From a bacterium UBP6_UBA1209 (lineage in GTDB: Bacteria; UBP6; UBA1177), in NCBI GenBank assembly GCA_002309575.1, contig DBXP01000018.1, positions 1 to 51,392 of the forward strand: a stretch of DNA of 51,392 bases. The letters run 5' to 3'. Below the pieces are notes generated by a model. The model saw nothing but the letters and a program-made list of their open reading frames with translations, did no database searches and was not told the DNA's origin. The translations under genes and the position numbers were made by a program. Below, piece after piece: positions 15,894-25,260 of this stretch. Positions within the stretch are counted from its first letter, which is position 1. Each line of letters starts with the position of its first letter.

Positions 15894-18002
15894 ATGAAAA
15901 ACTCTGAAGAGATCAACAGCAACGCTGAACTTGTCGTTCTGCAGGCGGCGAAAGGTACCTCTGTCGTGAAGTTTTCGGACGACATCAACTTTGCAGTCGG
16001 CACAAACGGCAACTTCATCAAAATCAGCGATTATGAAAGGTCGCTTATCGCCGATTTTGACGGCAAAAGCACTCTGGCAGACATCATTGCAAAGAGGCTC
16101 GAGCGGGGAGACACCGCGGTTTTCAACACCCTTCTGACGCTGATCGGACGTCTGAACGACAAGGGGCTTCTTGCTCCGGAGTGTTCGGAAAAACTTCAGC
16201 AGATCAATACCGGCAGCTCCCGCGGCTTTTTTGAAAAGACACTCGCGGAAAAGCAGATCGGCAAAAACGGCTTTCTGGCGCTTCTCGGGAAGTTTTTTAA
16301 TTCCGTCGCGGCGCTCATCATCTTTTTTGCGGCATCGCTCACCTGCATTTTCGCACCGTCGCTCAAGGGCGTGAACCTGCTGACATCGATCACGGGCGGC
16401 GCTTTGACAAACCGGGGCCAGGCTTATCTGGCGGCGATCGCCTTTATCATCATCTTCATCTTTATCGTCCTTTCGCTCCCGGCTTTTGTTTCGGCATGCA
16501 CGCTCCTTTCGCAGGGGATCGAACCGACTTTGAGGCTCAAATTCAAATACGGCCTCATCTACCTCTCGGCGGATTCGGCGCAAATTATAAAAAAGGGCAG
16601 GATCACCGCGACAAAGCACTACGCGATGTTTCTTATGACCCCGTTCGCCCTCTCCGGAACAGCGGCACTTCTCTGGAATCTCGGGATAAGCCGCCCGATG
16701 ATGGCAGTCATCAACATCATCGCCTTCGGAAGCGGCCTGATCATGGCCTCTCCGCTCGGAGAGACTCCGCTTGCAACGCTTCTCGGCTTCTTTATGCTGG
16801 GCGACGGCGCATCGCTCGCCTACCTCAGAAAAAAGTTCATAAAGGATATCTTCTCGACGGGCAAAGGTTCCGACATGCTGATAATCCTCTCAAGCGTCGG
16901 ACTTATCTGGATCTACATTATGTACGTCTACTTCTGGCGCGTTGCCAGAGCGACTGTCAGCTATCTGACTTCAGACCTTTACGACGCGATTTTGAACTCG
17001 GAGACCGGCTCGGTAATCCTGGTTTCGCTGTCGCTGCTTTTCATTCTGCTTCCACTTGTCGCGGCAATAGTCAGATTTATCATCGTAATCTTCGGAAACC
17101 TTGGAGCCGTCGCGCTTACACCGCTTGCAAAGATGAAAAATCTTGCAGGAGAGATCTCTTCCAAAAGCGTTCCGGCGACAGAGACGATCGTCAGCTTTCT
17201 GAAGGAGGTACCTCTCTTTGCATCGCTTGACGACGCCTCGATCAAAGCTCTCTGCGGCCATATAAAGCTCCGCAGATACGCAAAACACAGCGCTGTCGTC
17301 AGGCAGGGCGAAGAGGGCGATCACTTCTACACCATTGTTGACGGTGCAGCTGATGTAATCGTTGAGACCGGCGGAAAGACCAAGACTGTCGGCAGACTCT
17401 CGACCGGCGACTCCTTCGGCGAAACGGCGCTCCTCGAAAAGGGAAAACGTACCGCAAGCGTCGTTACGACCGCACCTTCGACGCTCTTTGAGATCAGCCG
17501 TCAGGCATTTGACGAATTCGTTGTTTCGCACGCAGAAAGCAAGGAGAAGATCACGGAGGTCATCAGACTCAGCAAGATCCTCCTCTCTTCGCCAGTCTTC
17601 TCTTTCATGGACCAGAGACAGCTTTCGGCCCTCCTTAAAATGCTCAAAACGGAAAAAGTCAGCGCAGGAACACTCATCTTCAGCCAGGGCGACGAGGGCG
17701 ACAAATTTTACCTCATCCGCGAAGGCAAGGTCCATCTCACAAGGTTGGAAAACTCTGTCGACACACTGGATATCACTTTGGAGGAGGGCCAGTTCTTCGG
17801 CGAAATGGCTCTCGTCAAGAATATTCCAAGAACCGCCAGCGCGACGGCAGTTACGGATTCTCTTTTCTGCACGCTTACCAAAGAGGAGTTCCTCAGTATG
17901 CTTAGCGGCAGCCTCTTCAGCGGAAGAGAGATGGGTTTATTGATCAATCAGAGAGCTTCTCAGCTCGGAACGGAGGTATTAAAGTCATGTTCGCGAAAAT
18001 AA
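15894..18002 (+). CDS. PqqD-like / degenerate S2P-like membrane / double cNMP-binding protein
   Basis: The 702-residue membrane protein has an unusual build. Residues 1-105 resemble a PqqD-type winged helix (VGTNGNFIKISDYERSLIADFDG). Residues 130-430 hold about six to eight membrane helices. Their order recalls the PqqD-linked site-2-protease-like (M50, YydH-type) proteins, but the HExxH position reads PAFVSA and the NPxxxxDG position reads SPLGETPLAT, so no metal site remains. Two cyclic-nucleotide-binding domains follow (about 438-555 and 566-690), each with a phosphate-binding cassette ending in Arg (FGETALLEKGKRTAS; FGEMALVKNIPRTAS). The start at 15894 is chosen for GGAGAAAGG before it. 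The role is unknown; a cNMP-controlled membrane regulator is inferred. The downstream gene overlaps by 16 bases. Confidence 0.75.
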   Translation: MKNSEEINSNAELVVLQAAKGTSVVKFSDDINFAVGTNGNFIKISDYERSLIADFDGKSTLADIIAKRLERGDTAVFNTLLTLIGRLNDKGLLAPECSEKLQQINTGSSRGFFEKTLAEKQIGKNGFLALLGKFFNSVAALIIFFAASLTCIFAPSLKGVNLLTSITGGALTNRGQAYLAAIAFIIIFIFIVLSLPAFVSACTLLSQGIEPTLRLKFKYGLIYLSADSAQIIKKGRITATKHYAMFLMTPFALSGTAALLWNLGISRPMMAVINIIAFGSGLIMASPLGETPLATLLGFFMLGDGASLAYLRKKFIKDIFSTGKGSDMLIILSSVGLIWIYIMYVYFWRVARATVSYLTSDLYDAILNSETGSVILVSLSLLFILLPLVAAIVRFIIVIFGNLGAVALTPLAKMKNLAGEISSKSVPATETIVSFLKEVPLFASLDDASIKALCGHIKLRRYAKHSAVVRQGEEGDHFYTIVDGAADVIVETGGKTKTVGRLSTGDSFGETALLEKGKRTASVVTTAPSTLFEISRQAFDEFVVSHAESKEKITEVIRLSKILLSSPVFSFMDQRQLSALLKMLKTEKVSAGTLIFSQGDEGDKFYLIREGKVHLTRLENSVDTLDITLEEGQFFGEMALVKNIPRTASATAVTDSLFCTLTKEEFLSMLSGSLFSGREMGLLINQRASQLGTEVLKSCSRK

Positions 18003-18403
18003 TCGGCTTAACGGCTATAGTTTTCGTCCTTGCCCAGGCGGCAGGCGTAGGTGAAGAGCAGCTGAAATATGTGACCGACATCGCAAAAATCACATTGACG
18101 CAGCACGAGGTCAATTCGATCGCTCACATGATCTACACCGGAAAGATCCTTTACGCAGAAAACGAAGGAAGGCTTCCGAACTACAGTGAAGAGGAGTGGG
18201 CGCAGTGGATCCGCAGGGAGATGTCCTCCAAAGTCGGCGGAAGAGACACCTCGAAGGATTACTGGGATATCCCCTACACCATCGAGGAGACCGACGAGGT
18301 CCCCGGGCTTTCCGGATCAGGCTTCGTTGTCAGGAGCAGCGGTCCTGACACCCGTCGCCAGAACGAAGACGACATCCTTGCGGGATACGAATACAGAAAT
18401 TAA
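17987..18403 (+). CDS. GspG-like pseudopilin-related protein
   Basis: The 138-residue protein has a hydrophobic N-terminus (about 1-20) with no prepilin-peptidase GFTLxE motif. Its C-terminal half (RLPNYSEEEWAQWIRREM, SKDYWDIPYTI, GFVVRSSGPD, NEDDI) resembles the end of type II secretion major pseudopilin GspG, where similar Asp-rich loops bind calcium. It may be secreted or anchored by an uncleaved leader. The start overlaps the upstream gene by 16 bases, with GGAGG before it, so the two are translationally coupled and probably work together. No other type II secretion genes are beside it. Confidence 0.6.
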   Translation: MFAKIIGLTAIVFVLAQAAGVGEEQLKYVTDIAKITLTQHEVNSIAHMIYTGKILYAENEGRLPNYSEEEWAQWIRREMSSKVGGRDTSKDYWDIPYTIEETDEVPGLSGSGFVVRSSGPDTRRQNEDDILAGYEYRN

Positions 18404-18425
18404 AATTCCGGGATCTTCCGCCAGG

Positions 18426-19322
18426 TCATTTGGCATCGACCGAGGGTTCGACATGGATCGAGATTTGCGTTTCCAAACCAAATTTTTCGCGTATTTTTTC
18501 TTCTGCTTCAATAGTTACATCGTGTGATTTCGCTACGGTCATTTCCGGAGCGACGACTATGTGGACATCGATGATTATCTGCGGACCGAGCCTGCGTGTT
18601 TTGAGATCGTGGACATCTGAAACACCCTCCACAGCGGAAATTATCCGAGTTATCTCGTTCTCAATTTCATCCGGAAGCGATGCGTCCGTCAGCTCCAGAA
18701 GGGCGGGGATCGACATCTTTACGGCAACAACAAAGATCACCACGCTGATTATGCAGCTCACAAGAGGATCCAGCAGGATCCACTTGCCGCCGAGCAGTAT
18801 CGCTCCGCCGATCCCGATCAGCGCTCCGACAGACGAAAGCGCATCGGTCCTGTGGTGCCAGGCGTTCGCGGCGAGCGTTTCGCAGGAAAACCTCCTCCCT
18901 ACGCGGATCGTCCACTGGTAGAGGATCTCCTTGACAGCAACGGAAAGCAGCGCTATTGCCGCGGCAAAACCCGAAGGGGCCTCAAGGTTTCCGCCCGAAA
19001 GGACGGAACGGATGTCGGTAATGCCGTGCTGCATCAGCTTTATGGCAACGCCAATCAGCAGCAGAGAGGCGAAAAAGGTCGCCAGAGTCTCAAATTTCCC
19101 GTGGCCGTAATCATGCCCATTGTCCCTGCCGCGGGCCGAAATATTTATCATAACGAGAACTATCAGATCGCTCACAAGGTCGGAGAGCGAATGAACAGCA
19201 TCCGCAATCATGGCAGAGCTTCTGCCGAAAATTCCGGCAACCAGTTTCAGAGCAGACAAAGCCATATTTATAACTGCACCCCAAATCGTGACCCGTGACA
19301 ATTCCGTCTGTCTGCAGCTCAT
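18426..19322 (-). CDS. Cation diffusion facilitator (divalent metal efflux)
   Basis: Inner-membrane antiporter that exports Zn, Fe, Mn or similar metals against protons. The 298-residue protein has six helices and a cytoplasmic ferredoxin-like C-terminal domain. Helix 2 carries HSLSDLVSD with H44 and D48 at the transport-site positions. GHDYGHGKFETL follows, and helix 5 carries WHHRTDALSS. A His in the first site is more typical of Zn-selective members, but selectivity is not certain. I start at the ATG at 19322 because GAGGTG lies just before it; a GTG two codons upstream has no ribosome site. It is convergent with the GspG-like gene, 22 bases apart. Confidence 0.93.
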   Translation of the reverse strand: MSCRQTELSRVTIWGAVINMALSALKLVAGIFGRSSAMIADAVHSLSDLVSDLIVLVMINISARGRDNGHDYGHGKFETLATFFASLLLIGVAIKLMQHGITDIRSVLSGGNLEAPSGFAAAIALLSVAVKEILYQWTIRVGRRFSCETLAANAWHHRTDALSSVGALIGIGGAILLGGKWILLDPLVSCIISVVIFVVAVKMSIPALLELTDASLPDEIENEITRIISAVEGVSDVHDLKTRRLGPQIIIDVHIVVAPEMTVAKSHDVTIEAEEKIREKFGLETQISIHVEPSVDAK

Positions 19323-19356
19323 AATCACCTCGCAACAAAATTATTTCATTAATGCA

Positions 19357-20541
19357 TTATTTCAGGAGAAGCCCTTTTAGGTATTCGGTTTCCGGAGCAG
19401 CAAGCCGGATCGGGTGATCAGGAGCCTGATGAAGCTGTTTCAAAATCGAGATCTCGCGGCCTGCGTCATGCGCGGCAAAGGCGACAGCACTCCTGAAATC
19501 GGCCAATGTAACGGCTCCCGAACAGGAAAACGTCGCCATGACACCGCTCTTTTTCAAAAGATTGAGAGCATTTAAATTAAGATCCTTGTAGGCCCTCAGC
19601 CCCTTCTCGAGATACTTGTTCGACGGTGCAAGCTTCGGCGGGTCGAGAACTATCGAATCAAAGGATCTCCTCTCTTTTGCAAAGGTACGGATCAGCTCAA
19701 AAGCGTCGCCTCTGACAAATTCATAGCGCTCCCTGCCGATAGAATTGAGCTTCATATTCTCTTCGACAAGAGCCTCGGACTCTTTGGAAATATCCAGCAG
19801 GATCGAGTGTTTCACCGAATTTTTGAGAGCATAAACCGAAAACGCTCCTGAATATGCACAGATATCCACCATCTCACCGAAGGCGTTCTCTCCGAAGATC
19901 CTGCGGTTGTCGCGCTGATCGGCATAAAAACCCGTCTTTTGAGCCGTAAGATCAACAGAAAAAAGCAGGCCGTTCTCTCTGGCGACTATCTTTTCGCTGT
20001 CAAGTTTGCCGAATAAAAGCCCGTTTGAAGCAGGCAGCCCCTCGATTTTTCTGCCGTCGCCGTCACTTCGCTCAAAGACAGCGTCAAGCCCGGCTGTTTC
20101 GGCGATCTTCTTTGCCAAAAACGGTTTTATTTTATCGAATCCAGGCGTTGAAACCTGCATCACGCCTACCTTTCCGAAGATATCGCAGACTATTCCCGGA
20201 AGCATATCGGATTCAGAATAGATCAAGCGGACGATCGTTGTATCGGAGGTGATCATCCCCTTCCGGAGGCTGCAGGCGTCCGCGATCCTGGCTGATATCC
20301 AGGCCTCGTCGGGCCTTTCCGGCTCTGCCCAGCTCAAAAGCCTGACGCGTATCCCCGACTTTGAGTTATAATGTCCCCAAGCGATAAACTCGCCGCCTGC
20401 GCTTTTTACGGCAACGACATCGCCGTCTTCGATATTTTCCGAGGTTTTGCGGACCGCGCCTGAATAGATCCAGGGATTGTGTTTTTGAGCGAGCCTTTCC
20501 CTGCCTTTTTCAAGAATGACCCATTTTTCCATGCTTGACAT
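19357..20541 (-). CDS. rlmI: RlmI-like 23S rRNA (cytosine-C5) methyltransferase
   Basis: The 394-residue SAM-dependent methyltransferase has an N-terminal PUA-type RNA-binding domain (about 1-85; HNPWIYSGAV) and an EEHD-like middle. The Rossmann domain contains FYADQRDNRR, VDICAYSGAFSVYAL, ILDPPKLAPS and the TFSCSG Cys motif. Length and motif order match E. coli RlmI (m5C1962), though RlmI-like paralogues with other targets exist. Its ATG overlaps the stop of the upstream gene by one base (TGATG), so translation is coupled to the degenerate HD-GYP-like protein. That linkage is unexpected for an rRNA methyltransferase. Confidence 0.88.
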   Translation of the reverse strand: MSSMEKWVILEKGRERLAQKHNPWIYSGAVRKTSENIEDGDVVAVKSAGGEFIAWGHYNSKSGIRVRLLSWAEPERPDEAWISARIADACSLRKGMITSDTTIVRLIYSESDMLPGIVCDIFGKVGVMQVSTPGFDKIKPFLAKKIAETAGLDAVFERSDGDGRKIEGLPASNGLLFGKLDSEKIVARENGLLFSVDLTAQKTGFYADQRDNRRIFGENAFGEMVDICAYSGAFSVYALKNSVKHSILLDISKESEALVEENMKLNSIGRERYEFVRGDAFELIRTFAKERRSFDSIVLDPPKLAPSNKYLEKGLRAYKDLNLNALNLLKKSGVMATFSCSGAVTLADFRSAVAFAAHDAGREISILKQLHQAPDHPIRLAAPETEYLKGLLLK

Positions 20542-21938
20542 CAGTTTTCCATCTCTCTTTCATCCAAAAAGTGGAACAAAATCTGAAGCTGCGTTGTCTC
20601 AGGCAAAACGGCTCTGGCAGCATTAAAAACATCCAGAAGCTCGTCTGCTCCTACGTTTCGGCGCTCCGTAACGGAAAGATTTTTATCCAGAACAAGAACA
20701 TCTGCCGGCTTAAAAAGCGTTTTTATTTTGGTTATCGCGACACAAAGTTCGTTGGTTGAACCGATTTTTAGAATGCTTCCGACAGGATAGATCCCTAAAA
20801 TTGCGATCATCGATTCGACAACTTCCCGCCTGAAAGCGGTCCCGGAATTTTTCATCAGCATTCTCAGTGCCTGGTGCCTGGTAAGGGATGGACGTTTCGG
20901 ATCACCCTTCGGATCTGCTTTCGTGACCGCGTCAAAGTAAGAAACGGCCTTCAGGATATCTCCGGAGGGCGTTCCTGACGAGGCATCCGGATCCGAAATC
21001 GCGATCTCTCTGAAATCCTCCGCTCTGAAACCGCAGTTGAGCGCCGCCTCTATTCTGTCGTAGTTGAATTCATCCATCCTGGAAAGAGCGGAATATCCGG
21101 CCATCTTATCCTCGGAAAAGTATTGGAAATATGCCGAGATTCCGACTCTCTTCACAGCCTGAAGATCAAGCCTCATGCGGAGTGCGACTAAAATCGCAAG
21201 AAAGGCTCTAGAAGCCGCACTCGTTCCGGCAAAACTGCCCATCACGGTATGAAGCGAGCTCAAGTAGACCATAAAATCGATCGTCTCGGCCTTTTTCGCG
21301 TTAAGGGCGATCATCATGAGATCCTGAACGCTGCGTTCGATCATCCTGAGCGGAATACTTTCTGCCGCGCTGACCATCTTTTCATAATCCCCGAAGCTCG
21401 TAACCATCGAGATAAAGTTACGCCTTATCGACTGCTTTGCCGTATAGATAGGCAGATTGCCGGACTCCTCCGGGTCATAAGGAAAAATATCGATGTACTG
21501 AAGCGGCGGAAGTTCTGCCTTGACACGCTCGAAGTATACTATCTTGGGTTCTCTGCCTATAGGAAATTTGCCGATAGTCCTCATAAGCGTAACGATCTCG
21601 TCATCCGTAACGCCTTTTTTGAAAACAACTCCCGACATACAAAGCGAAAGGAACAGGTCGTAGATATCCTCAAAGTATTTGTCATCCTGCCTCTGACCTC
21701 TGATCCTGACCTTGTCGACCTTGATGTCTATTCCGTCGAAAAGGATCGAAAATTCATTTTTTTCGGCAAAAAAGAAGTTCAAAACCTCCCTGAAAAATTT
21801 TATTTCATCGACGATCCTCTCATTTTCAGGACCGAACATCTTGATGTTTTTCCAGAAGGTAAAAAAAGACTTGGAAAAGTTGTAACGCCACTTTTTTACC
21901 GAGTTTTCAAACTCCGGTCTGTTTCTCCGCTCTTCCAT
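20541..21938 (-). CDS. Degenerate HD-GYP-like protein
   Basis: The 465-residue soluble protein ends with the tail of HD-GYP domains: ILKAVSYFDAVTKADPKGD, then FRREVVESMIAILGIYPVGS. That tail is a recognisable mimic of the AVADxFDALT and LGLYPxGS segments of c-di-GMP phosphodiesterases. The HD and HHExxDGxGYP catalytic motifs are not found where expected, so it is probably not an active phosphodiesterase. The N-terminal part (FSILFDGIDIKVDKVRI, then VVFKKGVTDDEIVTLM) resembles a module in the next gene upstream. Both ends overlap their neighbours by one base (TGATG). A ligand-binding or scaffold role is inferred. Confidence 0.65.
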   Translation of the reverse strand: MEERRNRPEFENSVKKWRYNFSKSFFTFWKNIKMFGPENERIVDEIKFFREVLNFFFAEKNEFSILFDGIDIKVDKVRIRGQRQDDKYFEDIYDLFLSLCMSGVVFKKGVTDDEIVTLMRTIGKFPIGREPKIVYFERVKAELPPLQYIDIFPYDPEESGNLPIYTAKQSIRRNFISMVTSFGDYEKMVSAAESIPLRMIERSVQDLMMIALNAKKAETIDFMVYLSSLHTVMGSFAGTSAASRAFLAILVALRMRLDLQAVKRVGISAYFQYFSEDKMAGYSALSRMDEFNYDRIEAALNCGFRAEDFREIAISDPDASSGTPSGDILKAVSYFDAVTKADPKGDPKRPSLTRHQALRMLMKNSGTAFRREVVESMIAILGIYPVGSILKIGSTNELCVAITKIKTLFKPADVLVLDKNLSVTERRNVGADELLDVFNAARAVLPETTQLQILFHFLDEREMEN

Positions 21939-23830
21939 CAGCAGCCTCCGTTCAAAATAGTTTTCGTTTCGGCATCTCCGACGCTTCTACCCTTTTCGAT
22001 CCAGTTTCTCATCAAAAGGTTTTTCTGAGACCTCTGCCTGACAAATTCAAACACCTGCTTCTTTAGCGGAAGATACTTGTCGCGCTTGAAAATGTTGCCG
22101 CGAAGCGTAAAAAGATATTCCAGATGCTCAAGCATCGGAGCCGTCATTTCGCCCTTCATAAGTTTCAGGATCTGCTCGATTTCATCCGGGTCGAGAGTCA
22201 GAAACTCAGGGCTTGTGATCCTTCTTTTGATCTGCATCAGGAACATTGAAGGATTGTCTAGTTTGTTCAATGAACTGAGAATGATCATTCTGAGCTCTTT
22301 AGTCTCAGAAAAGATAAGCGAGCCCGGCAGATCAAACAGTTCGCTGCGGCCGGAAGAGAGGATCCTGTCGGTATAACGCTCGTAATCCGTATAGTTGAAT
22401 TTAGACCTGTTCTCCTGTTTGAAAATCTCGTTGAAGATCTGCTTTACACTGATGATATCCCTGACCTTCAGGAGGTTTTCAACAGCAAGGATCCTTACAT
22501 CATCGTCCGGAGAAAAAACAGCCTTTTCCCAATATTCCATGTTCTCGTCTGCCGAATAGACGCTGAGAACGTTGGCCGCCTCGACACGGACCTGCTTCAC
22601 CTCGTGGTTCATGACATTTCTTACAAGCGGCAGGAATTCTGGATTATCGGTATAGCGCAGGATATAGAGAAAATTCCTGACGACATGCCAGTCCGGATCT
22701 TCAAGGTATCTCCCTACAAGCTCGGAACTCTTCATATTCTTCGCGAGCCATTTAAGGCACTGGATCCGTATCTCTTTGTTCGTACACTCGCAGACCTTGA
22801 CGAAAACGACATCAAAATTAGTCATACTGATGACATTTATAAGGTCGGCAAAGCTTTCGACCTGTTCAGCATCCGCACTATTTGCCTTCTCGAATATCGC
22901 ATCAAGGAAAGCTCCGTCGTTGATTCTTTCTATAGTATCCCTGATGTTTTCAACAGTCTCAGTTTCGCTTTGATCGATCAGCTGCATCATTTGAAGAAGA
23001 GTGCTGAGATATACGAAACCGGAGATAAAGTCTCCGTTTGAGATGTTGAGGACCGTATACTCGCAGATCTTTCCGACCATTTTTTTGTTTGCCTCTTTGT
23101 TTGTGCCGGAAATTACCAGGCTTACGGCTTTTTCAAGATATCTTTTGACGGCAAAATCCTTACCGCGGCTCTTGAGCCACTTTTCAAATTCCTCTCCCAG
23201 CGGCTGCAAAAAACCCTCAAACTCAGTCGCAACGTTTGAAATTTCCCCGATCGTTGGGGTCTTTGACGTCACAAGAGTCTGATAATCCTTCGGTTTTATC
23301 GTATTCTTTACCCATTCCGGTTTCCATGGTTCAGGGTCACCCATATCCGGCTCTGAGATCGTTCCTATATGTGTGATGCCGTAATCCCAAAGCCTAGTAT
23401 TGAAATCGTAGTCAAGAAGAGTGTAGTTCAACGTCTCCTTGATTACAGCGAAAAAGTTGATTATCTCTTCCTTGGTTATGCCTTTTACAAAATATAACTC
23501 TCTGATATCATTTGATAAAAATATATTCCTAAACTTCCTTTCGCCCTGATCGAAGAGCTTGATCTTCTTCTCCTGATAATAAAAACCGACCTTTTTTGTC
23601 GTAACACTTGCATATGGCAGAAGGTTATGGATAAGATCCATGTTCTGCTTCATTGTATCTGAAAACTCTTCGAAAATTTTGTCATGCACATCATAGATTT
23701 CCGTCATCTTTGAAACTTTGACCAGCTGCGCGATGATGGATCTGATACCACGGTAAAGCTGCTGCTTCTGTTCCATTGGAATTGAGCGAAAATATTCGGT
23801 CATTTCCCGCTTTTTTTCAATGTAGAGCAT
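21938..23830 (-). CDS. HEAT-repeat protein with HD-GYP-associated N-terminal module
   Basis: The 630-residue soluble protein has an N-terminal helical region, then a module (VGFYYQEKKIKLF, ELYFVKGITKEEIINFF, DFNTRLWDYGITHI) of a kind that recurs in delta-proteobacterial HEAT and HD-GYP-like proteins. HEAT repeats follow at about residues 370-460 (DPDWHVVRNFLYILR; HEVKQVRVEAANVLS; DDDVRILAVENLLKV). The rest is helical. It is probably a protein-protein scaffold. It starts divergently from dnaA, has a GGGGGA ribosome site, and is coupled to the degenerate HD-GYP-like gene by a one-base overlap. Partner and process are unknown. Confidence 0.75.
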   Translation of the reverse strand: MLYIEKKREMTEYFRSIPMEQKQQLYRGIRSIIAQLVKVSKMTEIYDVHDKIFEEFSDTMKQNMDLIHNLLPYASVTTKKVGFYYQEKKIKLFDQGERKFRNIFLSNDIRELYFVKGITKEEIINFFAVIKETLNYTLLDYDFNTRLWDYGITHIGTISEPDMGDPEPWKPEWVKNTIKPKDYQTLVTSKTPTIGEISNVATEFEGFLQPLGEEFEKWLKSRGKDFAVKRYLEKAVSLVISGTNKEANKKMVGKICEYTVLNISNGDFISGFVYLSTLLQMMQLIDQSETETVENIRDTIERINDGAFLDAIFEKANSADAEQVESFADLINVISMTNFDVVFVKVCECTNKEIRIQCLKWLAKNMKSSELVGRYLEDPDWHVVRNFLYILRYTDNPEFLPLVRNVMNHEVKQVRVEAANVLSVYSADENMEYWEKAVFSPDDDVRILAVENLLKVRDIISVKQIFNEIFKQENRSKFNYTDYERYTDRILSSGRSELFDLPGSLIFSETKELRMIILSSLNKLDNPSMFLMQIKRRITSPEFLTLDPDEIEQILKLMKGEMTAPMLEHLEYLFTLRGNIFKRDKYLPLKKQVFEFVRQRSQKNLLMRNWIEKGRSVGDAETKTILNGGC

Positions 23831-23848
23831 GTGGTCCCCCTTTTGATA

Positions 23849-23877
23849 TTGATTTTAAAAACATCTTTTCCTATACT
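23849..23877 (+). promoter_or_regulatory. Probable dnaA promoter
   Basis: TTGATT (23849-23854), 17-base spacer, TATACT (23872-23877), about 50 bases before the dnaA ATG. I see no good DnaA box in this 95-base gap, so classic autoregulation is not evident. Confidence 0.6.
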
Positions 23878-23925
23878 AACAGCAACACGAGTTTTATTAT
23901 ATCTATTATCTCTCTCGGAGCAAAA

Positions 23926-25260
23926 ATGTGGGAAAAGGTTTTAAAAAAATTATCTGAGACGACCTCGATACGAGAAGATTTTTTGAGTACATTTGCCGTA
24001 AAAAACGAATCTCAGGATGAAATCAACCTCGTCTATTCAAGCGAAGATGCGTTCAAATTTCATACAAAGCTGAAAACCATCGAAAAGATAAAAAATATCG
24101 CTACCGATCTTTTCGGCGTAAATGTGACTTTTACTTATGATCCGTCTGAAGAATCAAAAAAACCCGTCCAGACAGATCTAAACTTGTTGATCGAAGAAAA
24201 AAAGAAGCCTAAAGAAGACGACGCTTTAGAAAGCACCCTCAACAAAAATTTCACTTTTGAAAACTTTGTTCCAGGTCCTACAAACAAAACTGCGTTCGAA
24301 GCGGCAAAGCTTGTGGCAAGGACTCCGGGACACGACTACAATCCGCTGCTGATCTACGGTGAATCCGGGCTCGGCAAAACCCACATAATCCAGGCGATCG
24401 GAAATTACGCGGAGACAACACGCAATGACTCCGTTTTTTACACCGATGCAAACATCTTCACAAATATGTACATCAACTCCATTAAGACTAACGAAATCGA
24501 TAAATTGGAGAAAAGTATCTGTAAAAATAAAATATTGCTTATTGATGACATACAGTTTTTCAGCGGCAAGGAGAGTACTCAGACATTTCTTTTCAACATT
24601 CTTGTCTCTTTTTTTAACAGCAACAAAAGAGTTGTTTTTACATCGGACAGATACATAACTGAAATAAACGATATCCACGACAGGCTCAAAACAAGGTTCG
24701 CGATGGGAGCATCTCTGGAAATAAAACCGCCTGAATTTGAAACAAGAGTCGCTATCATACGAAAAAAGATCGAGCTCATGGAAAATATAAGTTTTGACGA
24801 TGAAACGGTCAACTTCATTGCTTCGAATTTCAAAAACAATGTCCGTGAAATAGAAGGAGCTTTGACGACCATAAAAATCACCGCCGACCTTTGCCACGAA
24901 ACTCACATAGATACCGCTTTTGCAAAACCGTGCCTTAAAAAAATGATAACAAAAAAGGTAGAGCTCGACGTATCCGACATTATAAAGATCACTGCGCTCA
25001 ACATGAATATAAAACCTAATGACATTTTATCAGCTTCAAGGACAAAAAACATCGTTACAGCGCGTCATATCGCAGCATACCTTTCAAAAAAATATACATC
25101 TTCTACCTATAAAGAAATAGGCGAAAAAATGGGCAACAGAAATCATTCGACTATAATCTGTTCCTGTGAAAAAATTGATAACACTATCAGAAGTGACACC
25201 AATATTAAGAAGCTTGTTGAGAAAATCGAGAGGGAAATTGAAGAGCAGAACAACAACTGA
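23926..25260 (+). CDS. dnaA: Chromosomal replication initiator protein DnaA
   Basis: Binds DnaA boxes and melts the origin to start replication. The 444-residue protein has an N-terminal domain I (about 1-70), a short linker, then the AAA+ domain. That contains Walker A GESGLGKT (145-152), Walker B ILLIDDIQF (about 203-211) and a DRLKTRFAMGA arginine-finger region. The C-terminal DNA-binding domain has ASRTKNIVTARHIAAYL and MGNRNHSTI, where most DnaA proteins have GRDHST. The frame opens further upstream, but the start at 23926 follows CGGAG and gives a normal N-terminus. Domain II is short. dnaN and recF follow. Confidence 0.95.
   Translation: MWEKVLKKLSETTSIREDFLSTFAVKNESQDEINLVYSSEDAFKFHTKLKTIEKIKNIATDLFGVNVTFTYDPSEESKKPVQTDLNLLIEEKKKPKEDDALESTLNKNFTFENFVPGPTNKTAFEAAKLVARTPGHDYNPLLIYGESGLGKTHIIQAIGNYAETTRNDSVFYTDANIFTNMYINSIKTNEIDKLEKSICKNKILLIDDIQFFSGKESTQTFLFNILVSFFNSNKRVVFTSDRYITEINDIHDRLKTRFAMGASLEIKPPEFETRVAIIRKKIELMENISFDDETVNFIASNFKNNVREIEGALTTIKITADLCHETHIDTAFAKPCLKKMITKKVELDVSDIIKITALNMNIKPNDILSASRTKNIVTARHIAAYLSKKYTSSTYKEIGEKMGNRNHSTIICSCEKIDNTIRSDTNIKKLVEKIEREIEEQNNN

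Noticed and set aside
23776..23925. Longer dnaA with 50 extra N-terminal residues
   Set aside because: The extension overlaps the divergent HEAT gene start and the promoter, and does not resemble a DnaA N-terminus.
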